Source: Nocardioides sp. Root140 (GTDB lineage: Bacteria > Actinomycetota > Actinomycetes > Propionibacteriales > Nocardioidaceae). From it: a DNA stretch of 64,000 bases. The translations under genes were made by a program, and so were the position numbers. The notes below the pieces were generated by a model. It was not told where the DNA came from. It saw only the letters and a list, made by a program, of their open reading frames with translations, and did not search any database. This document shows positions 34,346 to 42,391 of the stretch, one piece after another. Numbering within the stretch: the first letter of the stretch is position 1; every line of letters begins with the position of its first letter. The stretch is taken from assembly GCF_001426745.1 (NCBI RefSeq), contig NZ_LMFI01000010.1, positions 1,226,672 through 1,290,671 on the forward strand, written 5' to 3'.

Positions 34346-34831
34346 TCAGCCGAGGGAAGCCGGGTCGAAGCCCTCTTCCCAGTAGTGCGGGGTGATCAAC
34401 GGAAGGCCCAGCTGCTGGAAGACCGGGTTCTCGTTCACGAACGACGAGTCCAGGATGATCTTGCCGTCCTCGTTGAACTCCAGGAACGTGGAGCCCTTGC
34501 TGGTCAGCGTCTTTCCCTCGACGGGGAACCCTCGGTAGGTGTCGGCGCCCTCGACCTTCCAGTCCCAGTGGAAGAACAGGTGACCGTTGCCCTCGAAGGC
34601 GTCGGTCACGGTGACGGACTGGACGCCCAGACCGTTGTCGAGGTCCTTGTTGGTGAAGATCGCCAACTGCTCGGTGAACTCCGAGTCCTGGGAGATCGTG
34701 TCGCCCAGATGGTCGACGACCATCCGGGTCTCGATGCAGAACTCCTCGGAACCGGCGTACAGCTCGCGGTGGGCGCTCAGGTCGTTGTGGCGGGTCTCGG
34801 CCCACTTCTTGGCGAATTCAAGGTTCGTCAT
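34346..34831 (-). CDS. SnoaL/NTF2-like protein
   Basis: A 161-residue protein of the NTF2-like fold. ATG 34831 follows a purine-rich AGGCGCTGAC region and lies 11 nt after the upstream paralogue. Features are an N-terminal helix (NLEFAKKWAETRHN), a middle helix (TEQLAIFTNKDLDNGLGV) and beta strands with HLFFHWDWKVEG, ending SFVNENPVFQQLG. FTNKDLDNGLGVQSV closely parallels LYANKDRTNGLGVHNF in its neighbour, so the two are paralogues. SnoaL-like proteins may be isomerases, hydratases or binding proteins; no catalytic Asp/His pair can be assigned here. Confidence 0.75.
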   Translation of the reverse strand: MTNLEFAKKWAETRHNDLSAHRELYAGSEEFCIETRMVVDHLGDTISQDSEFTEQLAIFTNKDLDNGLGVQSVTVTDAFEGNGHLFFHWDWKVEGADTYRGFPVEGKTLTSKGSTFLEFNEDGKIILDSSFVNENPVFQQLGLPLITPHYWEEGFDPASLG

Positions 34832-34842
34832 GTCAGCGCCTC

Positions 34843-35304
34843 TCAGACGTTCGCGGGGGTCTTGGCGGCGAATGCGACCTTGCTCGCACCCGGTACGCCG
34901 ACGTCGGCCAGGATCGAACCGGAGTCCCACCACGACGACTCACGGACGATGCGTCCGTCGTCGTCGTACTGGTGGAAGGTGTGGCCCTGGGCGAAGAAGG
35001 GCTTGTCCTCGACATCGAAGCCGATGAAGTTGGTGCAGTCCTCCGGGGACCACTCCCAACGGATCAGGCCGCTCTTGTGGTCACCGATGTAGCCGCGGAT
35101 GCGGAAGTTGTGCACACCGAGACCGTTCGTGCGGTCCTTGTTGGCGTACAGCGTGAAGATCCGGCCGAGGTCGCCCTTGTCACGGATCTGGTACTGGTCG
35201 AGGATCGGGTCCTCGAACACGAAGTCGTCGGCGTACATCGCACAGATCGCCTCCGAGCTGTCACGGAACGCCTTCAACCACTTGACGGCAAATGCGTAGT
35301 TCAT
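34843..35304 (-). CDS. SnoaL/NTF2-like protein, paralogue of the next gene
   Basis: A 153-residue NTF2-like protein. ATG 35304 follows AAGGAG with 6-nt spacing. It starts NYAFAVKWLKAFRDSSEAIC, with an acidic pocket segment DDFVFEDPILDQY, the shared NKDRTNGLGVHNFRIRGYIG block and strands IRWEWSPEDCTNF. The two conserved Trp-rich strands (WEWS here, WDWK in the partner) suggest related pockets and perhaps a heterodimer (inference). It is the first gene of a short operon whose promoter lies in the 308-nt divergent region next to the SCP2-like gene. Confidence 0.75.
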   Translation of the reverse strand: MNYAFAVKWLKAFRDSSEAICAMYADDFVFEDPILDQYQIRDKGDLGRIFTLYANKDRTNGLGVHNFRIRGYIGDHKSGLIRWEWSPEDCTNFIGFDVEDKPFFAQGHTFHQYDDDGRIVRESSWWDSGSILADVGVPGASKVAFAAKTPANV

Positions 35305-35370
35305 GGTTTCTCCTTGTCTGGTCCAGCTGCTGGGTCCGTCGGTCCATGTGAGACGAACCACACGACATCG

Positions 35371-35418
35371 ACCGTAGGAGCGACCGCGCTGGCGGACTTC
35401 CCCCCGCGGGAGGATCCC
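35371..35418 (-). promoter_or_regulatory. Promoter of the SnoaL-like pair with C/G-tract dyad
   Basis: TACGGT (35376-35371 on the minus strand) is a good -10 box, about 70 nt before the start codon. Upstream, reading on the minus strand, CCTCCCGCGGGGGGAAG (within 35398-35418) is a C-tract/G-tract dyad; the G run ends 23 nt before the -10 box. This is close to the layout at 35494-35538 on the other strand. The 308-nt gap 35305-35612 contains no other coding signal. Confidence 0.45.
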
Positions 35419-35474
35419 TACTGCTCTTCGGAGGGGCGCCCGGTCCGGCAGAGCGACGAGACAGCGCGGTTGCA

Positions 35475-35538
35475 CCCCTTGGGAGATGCAAGACCCCACT
35501 TGGGGGTGACGCGCCCGCCACTCGTGCCGTCCTACCGT
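35475..35538 (+). promoter_or_regulatory. Promoter of the SCP2/acyl-CoA dehydrogenase genes with two dyads
   Basis: CCCCACTTGGGGGTGA (35494-35509) lies exactly 23 nt before TACCGT (35533-35538), a good -10 box. A related dyad, CCCCTTGGGAGATG, sits 19 bp further upstream (35475-35488). The dyad would abut the -35 position, a typical activator site. The same arrangement occurs upstream of the acyl-CoA synthetase/PlsB operon and the thiolase operon. Confidence 0.6.
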
Positions 35539-35612
35539 CGATCCGGGTCGTGACCAGACCCACCGGCACCGCCCGAGCAGCACCGCTGGGGCCCACACCT
35601 GGAGGTACGACG

Positions 35613-36026
35613 TTGAGCACGTTCAAGGACGCTGACGAGGTCTATGCCTACATCGGCAAGGCCATGGAGGCCTGTGTCTCCGACCCGAAGTTCGTCGAGG
35701 CAACCAAGGACGGCACGCTCGTCGTCCTGATCAAGCAGACCGACCCGGAGTCCTACATCCTGGTCGACTTCCCCGGCCAGAAGGTGCTCGTGGGGGATGC
35801 GGCAGCAGCCGCGTCCTCGACCGTGCAGCTGCGGATGAGCTCGGACAACGCGAACCGGTTCTGGCAGGGGAAGCTCAACTTCACCCTTGCCATGGCGCAG
35901 CGCAAGGTCAAGCTCGACGGCAAGCGCACCACCGCCATGGGCCTGCTGCCCCTGACCGGGCCGATCTTCGAGACCTACAAGGCCATCCTCACCGAGGCCG
36001 GCCGCGAGGACCTGCTCGTCGGCTGA
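35613..36026 (+). CDS. SCP2-like sterol/lipid-binding protein
   Basis: A 137-residue protein. TTG 35613 is chosen because GGAGGT lies 6 nt upstream; the longer frame starts among promoter elements. The fold is an SCP2/sterol-carrier-like alpha+beta domain: EVYAYIGKAMEAC helix, TLVVLIKQTDPESYILVDF strands, then VQLRMSSDNANRFWQGKLN and a C-terminal helix. FWQGKLN followed by AMAQRKVKLDG matches the usual SCP2 pattern in which a helix covers the lipid cavity. It may carry acyl-CoA or an insoluble intermediate to the enzyme encoded 50 nt downstream (inference). Confidence 0.78.
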   Translation: MSTFKDADEVYAYIGKAMEACVSDPKFVEATKDGTLVVLIKQTDPESYILVDFPGQKVLVGDAAAAASSTVQLRMSSDNANRFWQGKLNFTLAMAQRKVKLDGKRTTAMGLLPLTGPIFETYKAILTEAGREDLLVG

Positions 36027-36076
36027 CGGCCGTTCCTCTCCCTCTGCCACACGGCAACGACACGACTGGAGCCACC

Positions 36077-37312
36077 ATGACTGAATCAATCACCGAAGCC
36101 GAGTTCGACAAGGTCTTCGCAGAGGCCGAGAAGCTCTCGGAGTTCTTCCGAGAGATCGGCCCGAAGTACGACACCGAGAACACGTTCGCCTACCCGTCCA
36201 TCGAGGCGTTCAAGAAGAGCGGCCTCGGGGCCCTCCCCGTGCCCAAGCAGTACGGCGGCATGGGCGGCGACCTGCTCGCCACGTCGAAGGTGGTCAGCGA
36301 GCTGTCCAAGGGCGACTCCGCGATCACCCTCGCCTACAACATGCACTACATCATGGTCGGCATCACGATGGGCCTGATGAGCGAGACCCAGAACAAGTAC
36401 TGGCTGGGTCGGGTGGCCGACGGCGACATCATGTTCGGCCCGTTCTCCGAGCAGCGCGCCGGCTTCAGCGGCCTGGCCGATATGAAGGCGATCCCCCAGG
36501 AGGGCGGCGGCTGGAGGCTCTACGGCAAGAAGACATGGGGCACGCTCTGCGAGGCCGCCGACATCATCACCACCAACGCCACCATCACCGACGCCGACGG
36601 CAACCTTCCGGAGAACTTCGAGGACCGGGTCAACGCCGAGTCCTTCTTCATCGGTGAGTTCCAGGTCGACGAGAACGGCCAGGGCGACGGCATCAGCATC
36701 GTGAAGACATGGGACGCCCTGGGCATGCACGCCACGGGCACCCAGACCATCGTCTTCGACGGCTACTACGTGCCCGAGGACGGCTTCATCTGCGAGTGGC
36801 GCTCCGGCGCGTTCGGCGTACTCGAGTGGGCGTCGCTCATGTTCGCCAGCATCTACCTCGGCATGCAGTCGCGCATCCTCGAGGAGTCCCGCGCGGTCCT
36901 GTCCAAGAAGACCCTGGGTGCCGTCTTCGGCGCCACGGTTGCCGCGGACGTCAAGGTGTCCAACGTCGGGCACATCATCGACGGCGTCGGTGACATGGCC
37001 TCGCGCTACGAGCTGTCCCGCCGAGTGCTCTACCGCACCTGCACCGAGGTCACCGAGGGGTACGACGACAACTGGCCCATGGAGCTCAGGTTCCCCTACA
37101 TCGGGCTGGCCAAGACCTTCATCGCGGACAACGTCATGCACATGAGCCGGCACGCCATGAGCATGGTCGGTGGCTCGTCCTTCAAGAAGGGCGCCATCTT
37201 CGAGCGCCTCTACCGCGACTCGGCCGCCTCCATGTTCCAGCCGCTGAACGCGGACCAGTCGCGCACGTTCATCGGTGAGCAGCTGCTCGCCCCGGAGGAG
37301 CTCGAGGACTGA
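36077..37312 (+). CDS. Acyl-CoA dehydrogenase-like flavoprotein with atypical active site
   Basis: A 411-residue protein of the acyl-CoA dehydrogenase fold. The N-terminal helical part contains LPVPKQYGGMGGDLL. The middle FAD region is present, with MFGPFSEQRAGFSGLADMKA and KKTWGTLCEAADIITTNA. The C-terminal part has FERLYRDSAASMFQPLNADQ, where most dehydrogenases have the YEGT segment with the catalytic Glu; here it reads FQPL. A Glu in GVLEWASLMF could serve instead, as in isovaleryl-CoA dehydrogenase, or the protein may be a flavin monooxygenase of the HsaA/DszC type served by the flavin reductase at 28.3 kb (inference). Confidence 0.8.
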   Translation: MTESITEAEFDKVFAEAEKLSEFFREIGPKYDTENTFAYPSIEAFKKSGLGALPVPKQYGGMGGDLLATSKVVSELSKGDSAITLAYNMHYIMVGITMGLMSETQNKYWLGRVADGDIMFGPFSEQRAGFSGLADMKAIPQEGGGWRLYGKKTWGTLCEAADIITTNATITDADGNLPENFEDRVNAESFFIGEFQVDENGQGDGISIVKTWDALGMHATGTQTIVFDGYYVPEDGFICEWRSGAFGVLEWASLMFASIYLGMQSRILEESRAVLSKKTLGAVFGATVAADVKVSNVGHIIDGVGDMASRYELSRRVLYRTCTEVTEGYDDNWPMELRFPYIGLAKTFIADNVMHMSRHAMSMVGGSSFKKGAIFERLYRDSAASMFQPLNADQSRTFIGEQLLAPEELED

Positions 37313-37400
37313 TCCGCCCCCCGATCCGCCCGGCCGTCGCAACCGCTCCCGACTCTGCGACGGCCGGGCGTTCTCCATTTCCGGCCCCGTCCCAAGCCGG

Positions 37401-37468
37401 CTCAACCCCAAGGGAGGACACACCCACCTCCCCGGGACGATGTGGCCGGTCCCCCGGATCCGTAGCGT
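37401..37468 (+). promoter_or_regulatory. Putative promoter of the small-ORF/SMR operon
   Basis: TAGCGT (37463-37468) fits a -10 box about 37 nt before the first ORF. Upstream ACCTCCCCGGGACGA ends 23 nt before it, and CTCAACCCCAAGGGAGGACA lies at 37401-37420. The spacing matches the G-tract promoters, although the dyads are less regular. The 192-nt gap holds no coding signal. Confidence 0.4.
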
Positions 37469-37504
37469 CATAAGCCCAAACATCCTCAACAGGTGGTGAT
37501 CAAG

Positions 37505-37711
37505 ATGGAGACAGAAACCGCTCCGGAGGTCCTTCTCGATCGGCTCCGTCGTGAGCTGCTTCGTCTGGCCAAGGCCGAGGAGGAGATCGCTCTCTCCGAG
37601 TCCGCGAACGTGCACTACTGGGAGCCCTCGCCGCTCTCCGCAATCGCGCACCGCGCCGCGGCGACCCTGCTTCGCGAGAACGCGAGCCGGATCGGCGGGA
37701 CCGCCGCATGA
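37505..37711 (+). CDS. Small acidic helical protein, unknown
   Basis: A 68-residue protein. ATG 37505 lies 9-10 nt after AGGTGG. It is mostly helical: LLDRLRRELLRLAKAEEEIA looks like an amphipathic or coiled-coil helix, followed by ALSESANVHYWEPSPLSAI and a second helix AHRAAATLLRENAS. No family is recognised. Its stop overlaps the next small ORF (ATGA), and an SMR transporter follows, so the three are one transcript. Could be a protein-protein adaptor; no evidence for an enzyme. Confidence 0.6.
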   Translation: METETAPEVLLDRLRRELLRLAKAEEEIALSESANVHYWEPSPLSAIAHRAAATLLRENASRIGGTAA

Positions 37712-37872
37712 GTGCGACCGCTACCGTGCGTGGGACGAGGTCTGTCTGGCACACGGTCACGCTGCCCGTCGAGGGGCTCTCCCGCGAGGTCGAACGCCTG
37801 CGCCGGAACGGCGCGGTCATCACCGGCAGTCGCCGTACGGCAGACGGCTACGTCCTCACGTACGTGGTGTGA
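37708..37872 (+). CDS. Very small basic protein, unknown
   Basis: A 54-residue ORF that standard length cut-offs would miss. ATG 37708 overlaps the previous stop by 4 nt, the same coupling seen in real gene pairs across the window, and its stop is 4 nt before the SMR start. The sequence has a strand-helix-strand look: SVWHTVTLPVEGL, then SREVERLRRNGAVITG, then SRRTADGYVLTYVV. This resembles a small beta-alpha-beta unit with Arg-rich helix. Function unknown. Confidence 0.5.
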   Translation: MSATATVRGTRSVWHTVTLPVEGLSREVERLRRNGAVITGSRRTADGYVLTYVV

Positions 37873-37876
37873 CGCG

Positions 37877-38206
37877 ATGTGGTGGTGGTTGGCCCTGGCC
37901 ATTGCGAGCGAGGTCGCCGCGACTCTGTCGCTGCGGGCCTCGGAGTCCTTCACCCGTTTGGTGCCGTCGGTCTTCGTGACGATCGGTTACGCAATCGCCT
38001 TCTACGCGCTCTCGAAGGCCCTCACGAACGGCATGACCGTCGCGACGGCGTACGCCGTCTGGTCGGGGATGGGCATGTTCGTGATCGCCGCACTCGGCAC
38101 CCTGCTCTTCAAGGAGCAGCTCAGCCTCACCCAGGTGGCCGGGCTCGCCCTGATCGTGGTCGGCATCATCGCGTTGCAGTTGGGCGCCACCACGGCCCAG
38201 GCCTGA
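37877..38206 (+). CDS. Small multidrug resistance (SMR) efflux protein
   Basis: A 109-residue, four-helix membrane protein of the EmrE/SugE family. Helices are about residues 2-20, 30-48, 57-76 and 85-103. The essential proton/substrate Glu is at residue 12 (LAIASEVAATLSL). The conserved AYAVWSGMGM in helix 3 fits the drug-transporting branch. SMR proteins work as antiparallel dimers and export cations or guanidinium by proton antiport. It may protect against a toxic intermediate of the local pathway (inference). Confidence 0.88.
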   Translation: MWWWLALAIASEVAATLSLRASESFTRLVPSVFVTIGYAIAFYALSKALTNGMTVATAYAVWSGMGMFVIAALGTLLFKEQLSLTQVAGLALIVVGIIALQLGATTAQA

Positions 38207-38251
38207 GTCCGGACCGGGCGCCCGTCACGGCGTGCGTGCGAGGCTGAACGC

Positions 38252-38635
38252 ATGGACGTCCTGAGCAGTCGGATCCTGCTGCACCCCACGAACCCGCCAC
38301 GGAGCCACGCGTTCTATCGCGACACGCTCGGCCTGGCCATCCACCGGGAGTTCGGGACTCCGGGCAACCCCGGCGTGGTGTTCTTCCTGGGCAACGGCCT
38401 GCTCGAGGTCAGTGGCCAGGCAAACGAGCCGCCGCAGGGCATCGCCGTCTGGATCCAGGTCCGCGACCTCGAGGCCGAGCAGCGGCGGTTGCGGGACGCC
38501 GGAGTTCGCATCGTTCGTGAATCCCGTCGGGAGCCTTGGGGACTGCAGGAGATGTGGATCGAGGACCCCGACGGCGTCCGCCTCGTGCTGGTCGAGGTTC
38601 CGGCGGACCATCCTCTTCGCAAGGACACCCGGTAG
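38252..38635 (+). CDS. VOC (glyoxalase/bleomycin-resistance) family protein
   Basis: A 127-residue protein of the vicinal-oxygen-chelate fold with two beta-alpha-beta-beta-beta modules. The first has SHAFYRDTLGLAIHREFG and the second QVRDLEAEQRRLRDAGVRI and MWIEDPDGVRLVLVEVP. The Glu in LVLVEVP is a standard metal ligand and His in the first strand (LLHPTN) another; a complete metal site is plausible but not proven. Function could be dioxygenase, isomerase or thiol transfer. It ends 11 nt from the convergent hydrolase gene. Confidence 0.8.
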   Translation: MDVLSSRILLHPTNPPRSHAFYRDTLGLAIHREFGTPGNPGVVFFLGNGLLEVSGQANEPPQGIAVWIQVRDLEAEQRRLRDAGVRIVRESRREPWGLQEMWIEDPDGVRLVLVEVPADHPLRKDTR

Positions 38636-38646
38636 CCGACGACCGG

Positions 38647-39483
38647 TCAGGTCGTGGTGCCCGCGGACGCCGCCGGGACGCGGGCGGTGAACTCGAGGAT
38701 CGTCCGGCTCACCAGCCGGGGATCGTCGTACATCGGCACGTGACCGACCCCGCGAAGTGGCACCAGCTCGGCGTGCGGGATGAGGTCCCTGTAGACGCGC
38801 CCGTAAGGTTCGTAGGGAATGGTCCGGTCGGCCACCGGCCAGACCAGTCGCACCGGACAGGCGCTGTCGATGTCGAACCTGTCGATCGATCCGTGCTGGT
38901 CGATCCACCTGAGCAGCCCCTCGAGCAGCAGACAGGCGCGCGTCTCCTCCACCATCTGCAACGCGACGTCGTTCGGGATCAGGTCCCCTCGCTCGAGTGC
39001 CAGGCCGAGGGCGGCACGTCGCAGTCCGGGCCGTGACATGAGGTTCCGGGTCGACGACCACTGCGCACTCCGCCGGGTCAACCGCATCAGCCGGACGATC
39101 CGCTGCTGGGCGGCCCGGGTGTCCCAGGCTCCCGCCGGCGAGAACGCGACCACCGACATGGCCCGGCCTCGCTGGGCCAGCTCACAGGCGACCCAGCCGC
39201 CCAGGGAGTTCCCGACCAGGTGGGCACGGTCGATCCCCTGCCGGTCGAGCATCTCCTCCACCGCGTCCGCGACGGGTCCGATCCCATGGGCTCCCGCGAC
39301 GAGGCCGGGGCCTCCGAGGTGACCGGCCAGGGTTGGCGCGAGGACGGTGTGCTGCTCCTCCAGGGCGGGCACCACCGGTCGCCAGATCTTCCAGGTCATG
39401 TTGATGCCGTGGAGCAGGACCAACGGGCTTCCGCCCCCGCCCCGGTGCATCTCGAGCCCAGGTGACTCGGGCGTCGCGGTCAC
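38647..39483 (-). CDS. Alpha/beta hydrolase (lipase/esterase-like)
   Basis: A 278-residue alpha/beta hydrolase. GTG 39483 overlaps the WS/DGAT stop (GTGA); GTG 39492 is an alternative. The oxyanion region is LVLLHGINMTWKIW. The nucleophile elbow is GNSLGG (about residue 95), the acid is likely Asp in WPVADRTIPYE and the catalytic His lies in GVGHVPMYDDP. It is the last gene of the TAG operon and could release fatty acids from acylglycerols or act on a wax or phospholipid ester. As I recall, a lipase gene likewise accompanies plsB2-plsC-DGAT in Mycobacterium tuberculosis. Confidence 0.87.
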   Translation of the reverse strand: MTATPESPGLEMHRGGGGSPLVLLHGINMTWKIWRPVVPALEEQHTVLAPTLAGHLGGPGLVAGAHGIGPVADAVEEMLDRQGIDRAHLVGNSLGGWVACELAQRGRAMSVVAFSPAGAWDTRAAQQRIVRLMRLTRRSAQWSSTRNLMSRPGLRRAALGLALERGDLIPNDVALQMVEETRACLLLEGLLRWIDQHGSIDRFDIDSACPVRLVWPVADRTIPYEPYGRVYRDLIPHAELVPLRGVGHVPMYDDPRLVSRTILEFTARVPAASAGTTT

Positions 39484-40904
39484 CGCAGCCACCTGGCGGC
39501 TCCGGCATCCGGTCCGGCGAGGGCCAACACCTCGGTGAAGCCGTCCTCGAGGGAGGACAGGAACAAGTCACCGTCGGTGAACGCGGCCGCGTCGTAGTTG
39601 ACCCCGATGCAGCAGGTCGCCAGGTGCGACACGAGAGTGATCATCGCGGGGCAGCCCGGCAGCGGCGCGAAGGGATAGAGGCGTTCGACCCTGGTGCCTG
39701 CGAAGTGGACCTCCTCGCGGGCACCGGGAACGTTGCTCGCCTGGAGGTCGCTGCTCCTGGCCATGTCACCGGCGATCTGCGCGATCACCGAGGCCGGCAG
39801 CCGGGCCAGCAGCGGGGCCAGCACCCTGATGTTGTCGAGCGCTGGCTCCTGCCGTGCGGTCCGGACCAGCTCACCGATCGCCTCGATCCGCTCCCGGGGG
39901 TCAGTCACGCCCACCGGCCCGGCGAGGCGCGCGGTGGCGAAGCGGTTGCCGCCACCGCCGTCGCCGTCGCGGCGTACCGAGATCGGGATCGCCATCGGGA
40001 TCGCGTCGACCGGTGCGCCGAACCCCTCGTGGTAACGGCGGTAGCCGCCGAGGAGGGCGGCGATGTAGGCATCGTTCAGCGAGCCACCTGCCGCCTTGGC
40101 CGCGGCCCGGAGGGAGGCCAGGTCGACGTCCAGGGCGGCATAGCGCCAGTTCACGCTTCGCCCGGCCAGCAGGGGCGAGGGGGCGGCGGGTGGCGGCGAG
40201 AGGACCCGCTGCAGGGAGAGCCCGTAGCGGACGCCGTCGAGCAGGGACTTCCCCGGATCGGCGACGACCCGTCGTGCCGCGGCACCGGCCCGGCGTACGA
40301 CCGAGGGTGCGGAGCGGGCCGAGTCGAGGGCCTGTGCACCGAGAGCGCCCCATGCGGTCATCCCGCCCCGTTCCGGGCGGGGACCTGCGCGCTTGGTAGT
40401 CGGCAGAGAGGAGTGCAGCATCTTCATCAGCTGCAGCGTTCCGACCCCGTCGGTCGAGGCGTGGTGCAGCTTCAGAACGTACGCCGCCCGACCGTCGGGC
40501 AGGCCTTCGAACAGCGTTGCCTCCCACGGCGGACGACTGCGGTCGAACGGGCTCATCGCGATCTGCTCGGCCGCGGAGAACAGGTCCTTCCAGGTGGCAC
40601 CCGAGCGGAGGGTCGAGCGTCGCAGGTGGAAGTGCAGGTCGAACTGGGGATCCGGCGACCAGCGCGGTGCGGCCAGGCCGAACGGCGGTTCGACCACGCG
40701 GTGCCGCAGTCGCGGCACCCCCACGAGCGCGTGCTGGTGCGTGGCCACGAAGTCGGCCCAGTCGGGGGCCCGGTCGAGCACCTCGAGCGCGATCATGGTG
40801 GACTTCAATGCGGGATCCGCCTCGGCCCGCCACATGACTGTCTCGATGGGGTTCATCGCAGGGTCCTGGCCCCATCCGTCCTGGGCGATGGCCGTGGCGT
40901 TCAC
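39480..40904 (-). CDS. WS/DGAT acyltransferase (wax ester/diacylglycerol acyltransferase)
   Basis: A 474-residue acyltransferase of the WS/DGAT family. GTG 40904 overlaps the PlsC-type stop (GTGA). The active-site motif is LHHASTDGVG (about residue 138), the HHxxxDG signature. The conserved NDAYIAALLGGYRRY segment and C-terminal SSDLQASNVPG and NYDAAAFTDGD match the family. It transfers an acyl chain from acyl-CoA to diacylglycerol or fatty alcohol, giving TAG or wax ester. Together with PlsB and PlsC in the same operon it makes TAG formation the likely role. Confidence 0.92.
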   Translation of the reverse strand: MNATAIAQDGWGQDPAMNPIETVMWRAEADPALKSTMIALEVLDRAPDWADFVATHQHALVGVPRLRHRVVEPPFGLAAPRWSPDPQFDLHFHLRRSTLRSGATWKDLFSAAEQIAMSPFDRSRPPWEATLFEGLPDGRAAYVLKLHHASTDGVGTLQLMKMLHSSLPTTKRAGPRPERGGMTAWGALGAQALDSARSAPSVVRRAGAAARRVVADPGKSLLDGVRYGLSLQRVLSPPPAAPSPLLAGRSVNWRYAALDVDLASLRAAAKAAGGSLNDAYIAALLGGYRRYHEGFGAPVDAIPMAIPISVRRDGDGGGGNRFATARLAGPVGVTDPRERIEAIGELVRTARQEPALDNIRVLAPLLARLPASVIAQIAGDMARSSDLQASNVPGAREEVHFAGTRVERLYPFAPLPGCPAMITLVSHLATCCIGVNYDAAAFTDGDLFLSSLEDGFTEVLALAGPDAGAARWLR

Positions 40905-42391
40905 GAGGTCTCTCCTTGTGCACGGCCCGACGGAAGGGCCGGCAGGTCCGGTCGACCCGGCCAATGGGCGAGGGTCTGGACGAACTGGTCGCGTACGTCG
41001 CTGACGTGTCGCTCGATCGACTCGACTCTCCAGTCGGTCGTCTGCACCGGCGGGAGTACGACGACTTCGACGACCCCGGGGCGCAGCGTCTGGGCTCCGC
41101 GCCACATGACGTCGCCGGCACCACGCAACACGATCGGCACCATCGGCACCCCTGCCTGCATGGCGATGTGGAAGGCGCCCTTCTTGAATGGACCGAGGCG
41201 CGGTGTCGGCGACCGCGTGCCCTCGGGGGAGAGCGCCAACGAGACCCCCTCGTCGCGGATCTTCGCAATCGCCGGGGCGAGCGCCCGCTTGGCCTTCTCG
41301 ACGTCGCCCGTGCGCTCGACGAACGCGACGCCGGCGATCTGGAACAGCTGGCCGAAGCCGGGGATCTTCCTCGCCTCCGCCTTGGCGACCCCGGTCCAGC
41401 GCTGGCGGAGCAGCTTCATCACGATGACCGGGTCGAGCTTGCTCTGGTGATTGAAGACGAACACGCAGGGCCGTGCGCCCCAGAGGTGCTCGTGTCCCTC
41501 GATCACGTCGACGGTCACGCCGGCCAGCGCGAGGCCGACGTCGGACCCGACGCTGCCGGTGATGTCGAAGACCTGCGAGCGGGACCGGTTCAGCAAGCCC
41601 AGCCCGATGCCGGCCCCGAACGCGGTGGCGAAGGCGCCGTAGAAGCCAGCGGTCCGTGCGATGTCCTTCACGCTCGGGCGACCAGTGCGGGGCACGCAGT
41701 CCAGGACCGCCCAGCCGCGCTCGCCGGCCTCGGCGCGCAGGCCCGGCTCTGGAGAGACCGCGACGGCGTTGCCGACGGCGGAGAGGAAGGGGATGTCCTC
41801 GGTTCCGTTGCTGTAGGCGTGGGAGCGGGCCAGATCGAGGTTCTCGACGGCGGCCAGTTCCGTGACGGCGTCCGACTTGCCCCTGCCCCACAACGGAGCG
41901 CCCAGGACCCGCCCGGTCATCACCCCGTCGTCGACCTCGAGTCGGGTGCAGAGGGTGTGCTGGGCGTCGAGTGCGTCGGCCATCGGCTGCACCTGGAACC
42001 TCGTCGCCGAGGAAGCAAGGACGACGGTGTGGCCCATGTCGTGGTGCGCCTTCACCAGCTCCCACACCTCGAGGTGCAGTCGACCCGCAATGCTCTCCTT
42101 GAACAGGGTCTCGCCCAGCTCGATCAGCTCGACCTCGGTCTTGCCGGCCCAGGCCCGGCAGCTGAGCTCGAGCAGGCTGAGGAACTCGGCAGCGGTGTTG
42201 ACGCCACGGAAGCCGGCCCACACGGTCTGGGCGAGTTCGCTGAGGCCGATCTCGCGGCCACGGACCCGGTGTCCGTAGAACGCCGACGCCGAGAATCCAG
42301 TGATCACGGTGCCGTCGTAGTCGAAGAACGCGCCGATCTCGGGGCCTCCAGGGCCCGCGTAGATCTTCCGGAGGAGGGTGTCGAGGCTCAT
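40901..42391 (-). CDS. HAD phosphatase-PlsC acyltransferase fusion
   Basis: A 496-residue two-domain protein. Residues 15-235 are a HAD-IB (SerB-like) hydrolase with FFDYDGTV (nucleophile Asp and second Asp), VLASSATRF and a motif-IV region with SNGTEDIPFL. Residues 295-470 are a PlsC domain with NHQSKLD (HX4D, about 318) and SPEGTRS (about 385). ATG 42391 shares a base with the PlsB stop. The acyltransferase makes phosphatidate from lysophosphatidate. The HAD domain could be the phosphatase step to diacylglycerol that the operon otherwise lacks, but it may also be a phosphoserine-type phosphatase (inference). A matching fusion is known in mycobacteria. Confidence 0.9.
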   Translation of the reverse strand: MSLDTLLRKIYAGPGGPEIGAFFDYDGTVITGFSASAFYGHRVRGREIGLSELAQTVWAGFRGVNTAAEFLSLLELSCRAWAGKTEVELIELGETLFKESIAGRLHLEVWELVKAHHDMGHTVVLASSATRFQVQPMADALDAQHTLCTRLEVDDGVMTGRVLGAPLWGRGKSDAVTELAAVENLDLARSHAYSNGTEDIPFLSAVGNAVAVSPEPGLRAEAGERGWAVLDCVPRTGRPSVKDIARTAGFYGAFATAFGAGIGLGLLNRSRSQVFDITGSVGSDVGLALAGVTVDVIEGHEHLWGARPCVFVFNHQSKLDPVIVMKLLRQRWTGVAKAEARKIPGFGQLFQIAGVAFVERTGDVEKAKRALAPAIAKIRDEGVSLALSPEGTRSPTPRLGPFKKGAFHIAMQAGVPMVPIVLRGAGDVMWRGAQTLRPGVVEVVVLPPVQTTDWRVESIERHVSDVRDQFVQTLAHWPGRPDLPALPSGRAQGETS

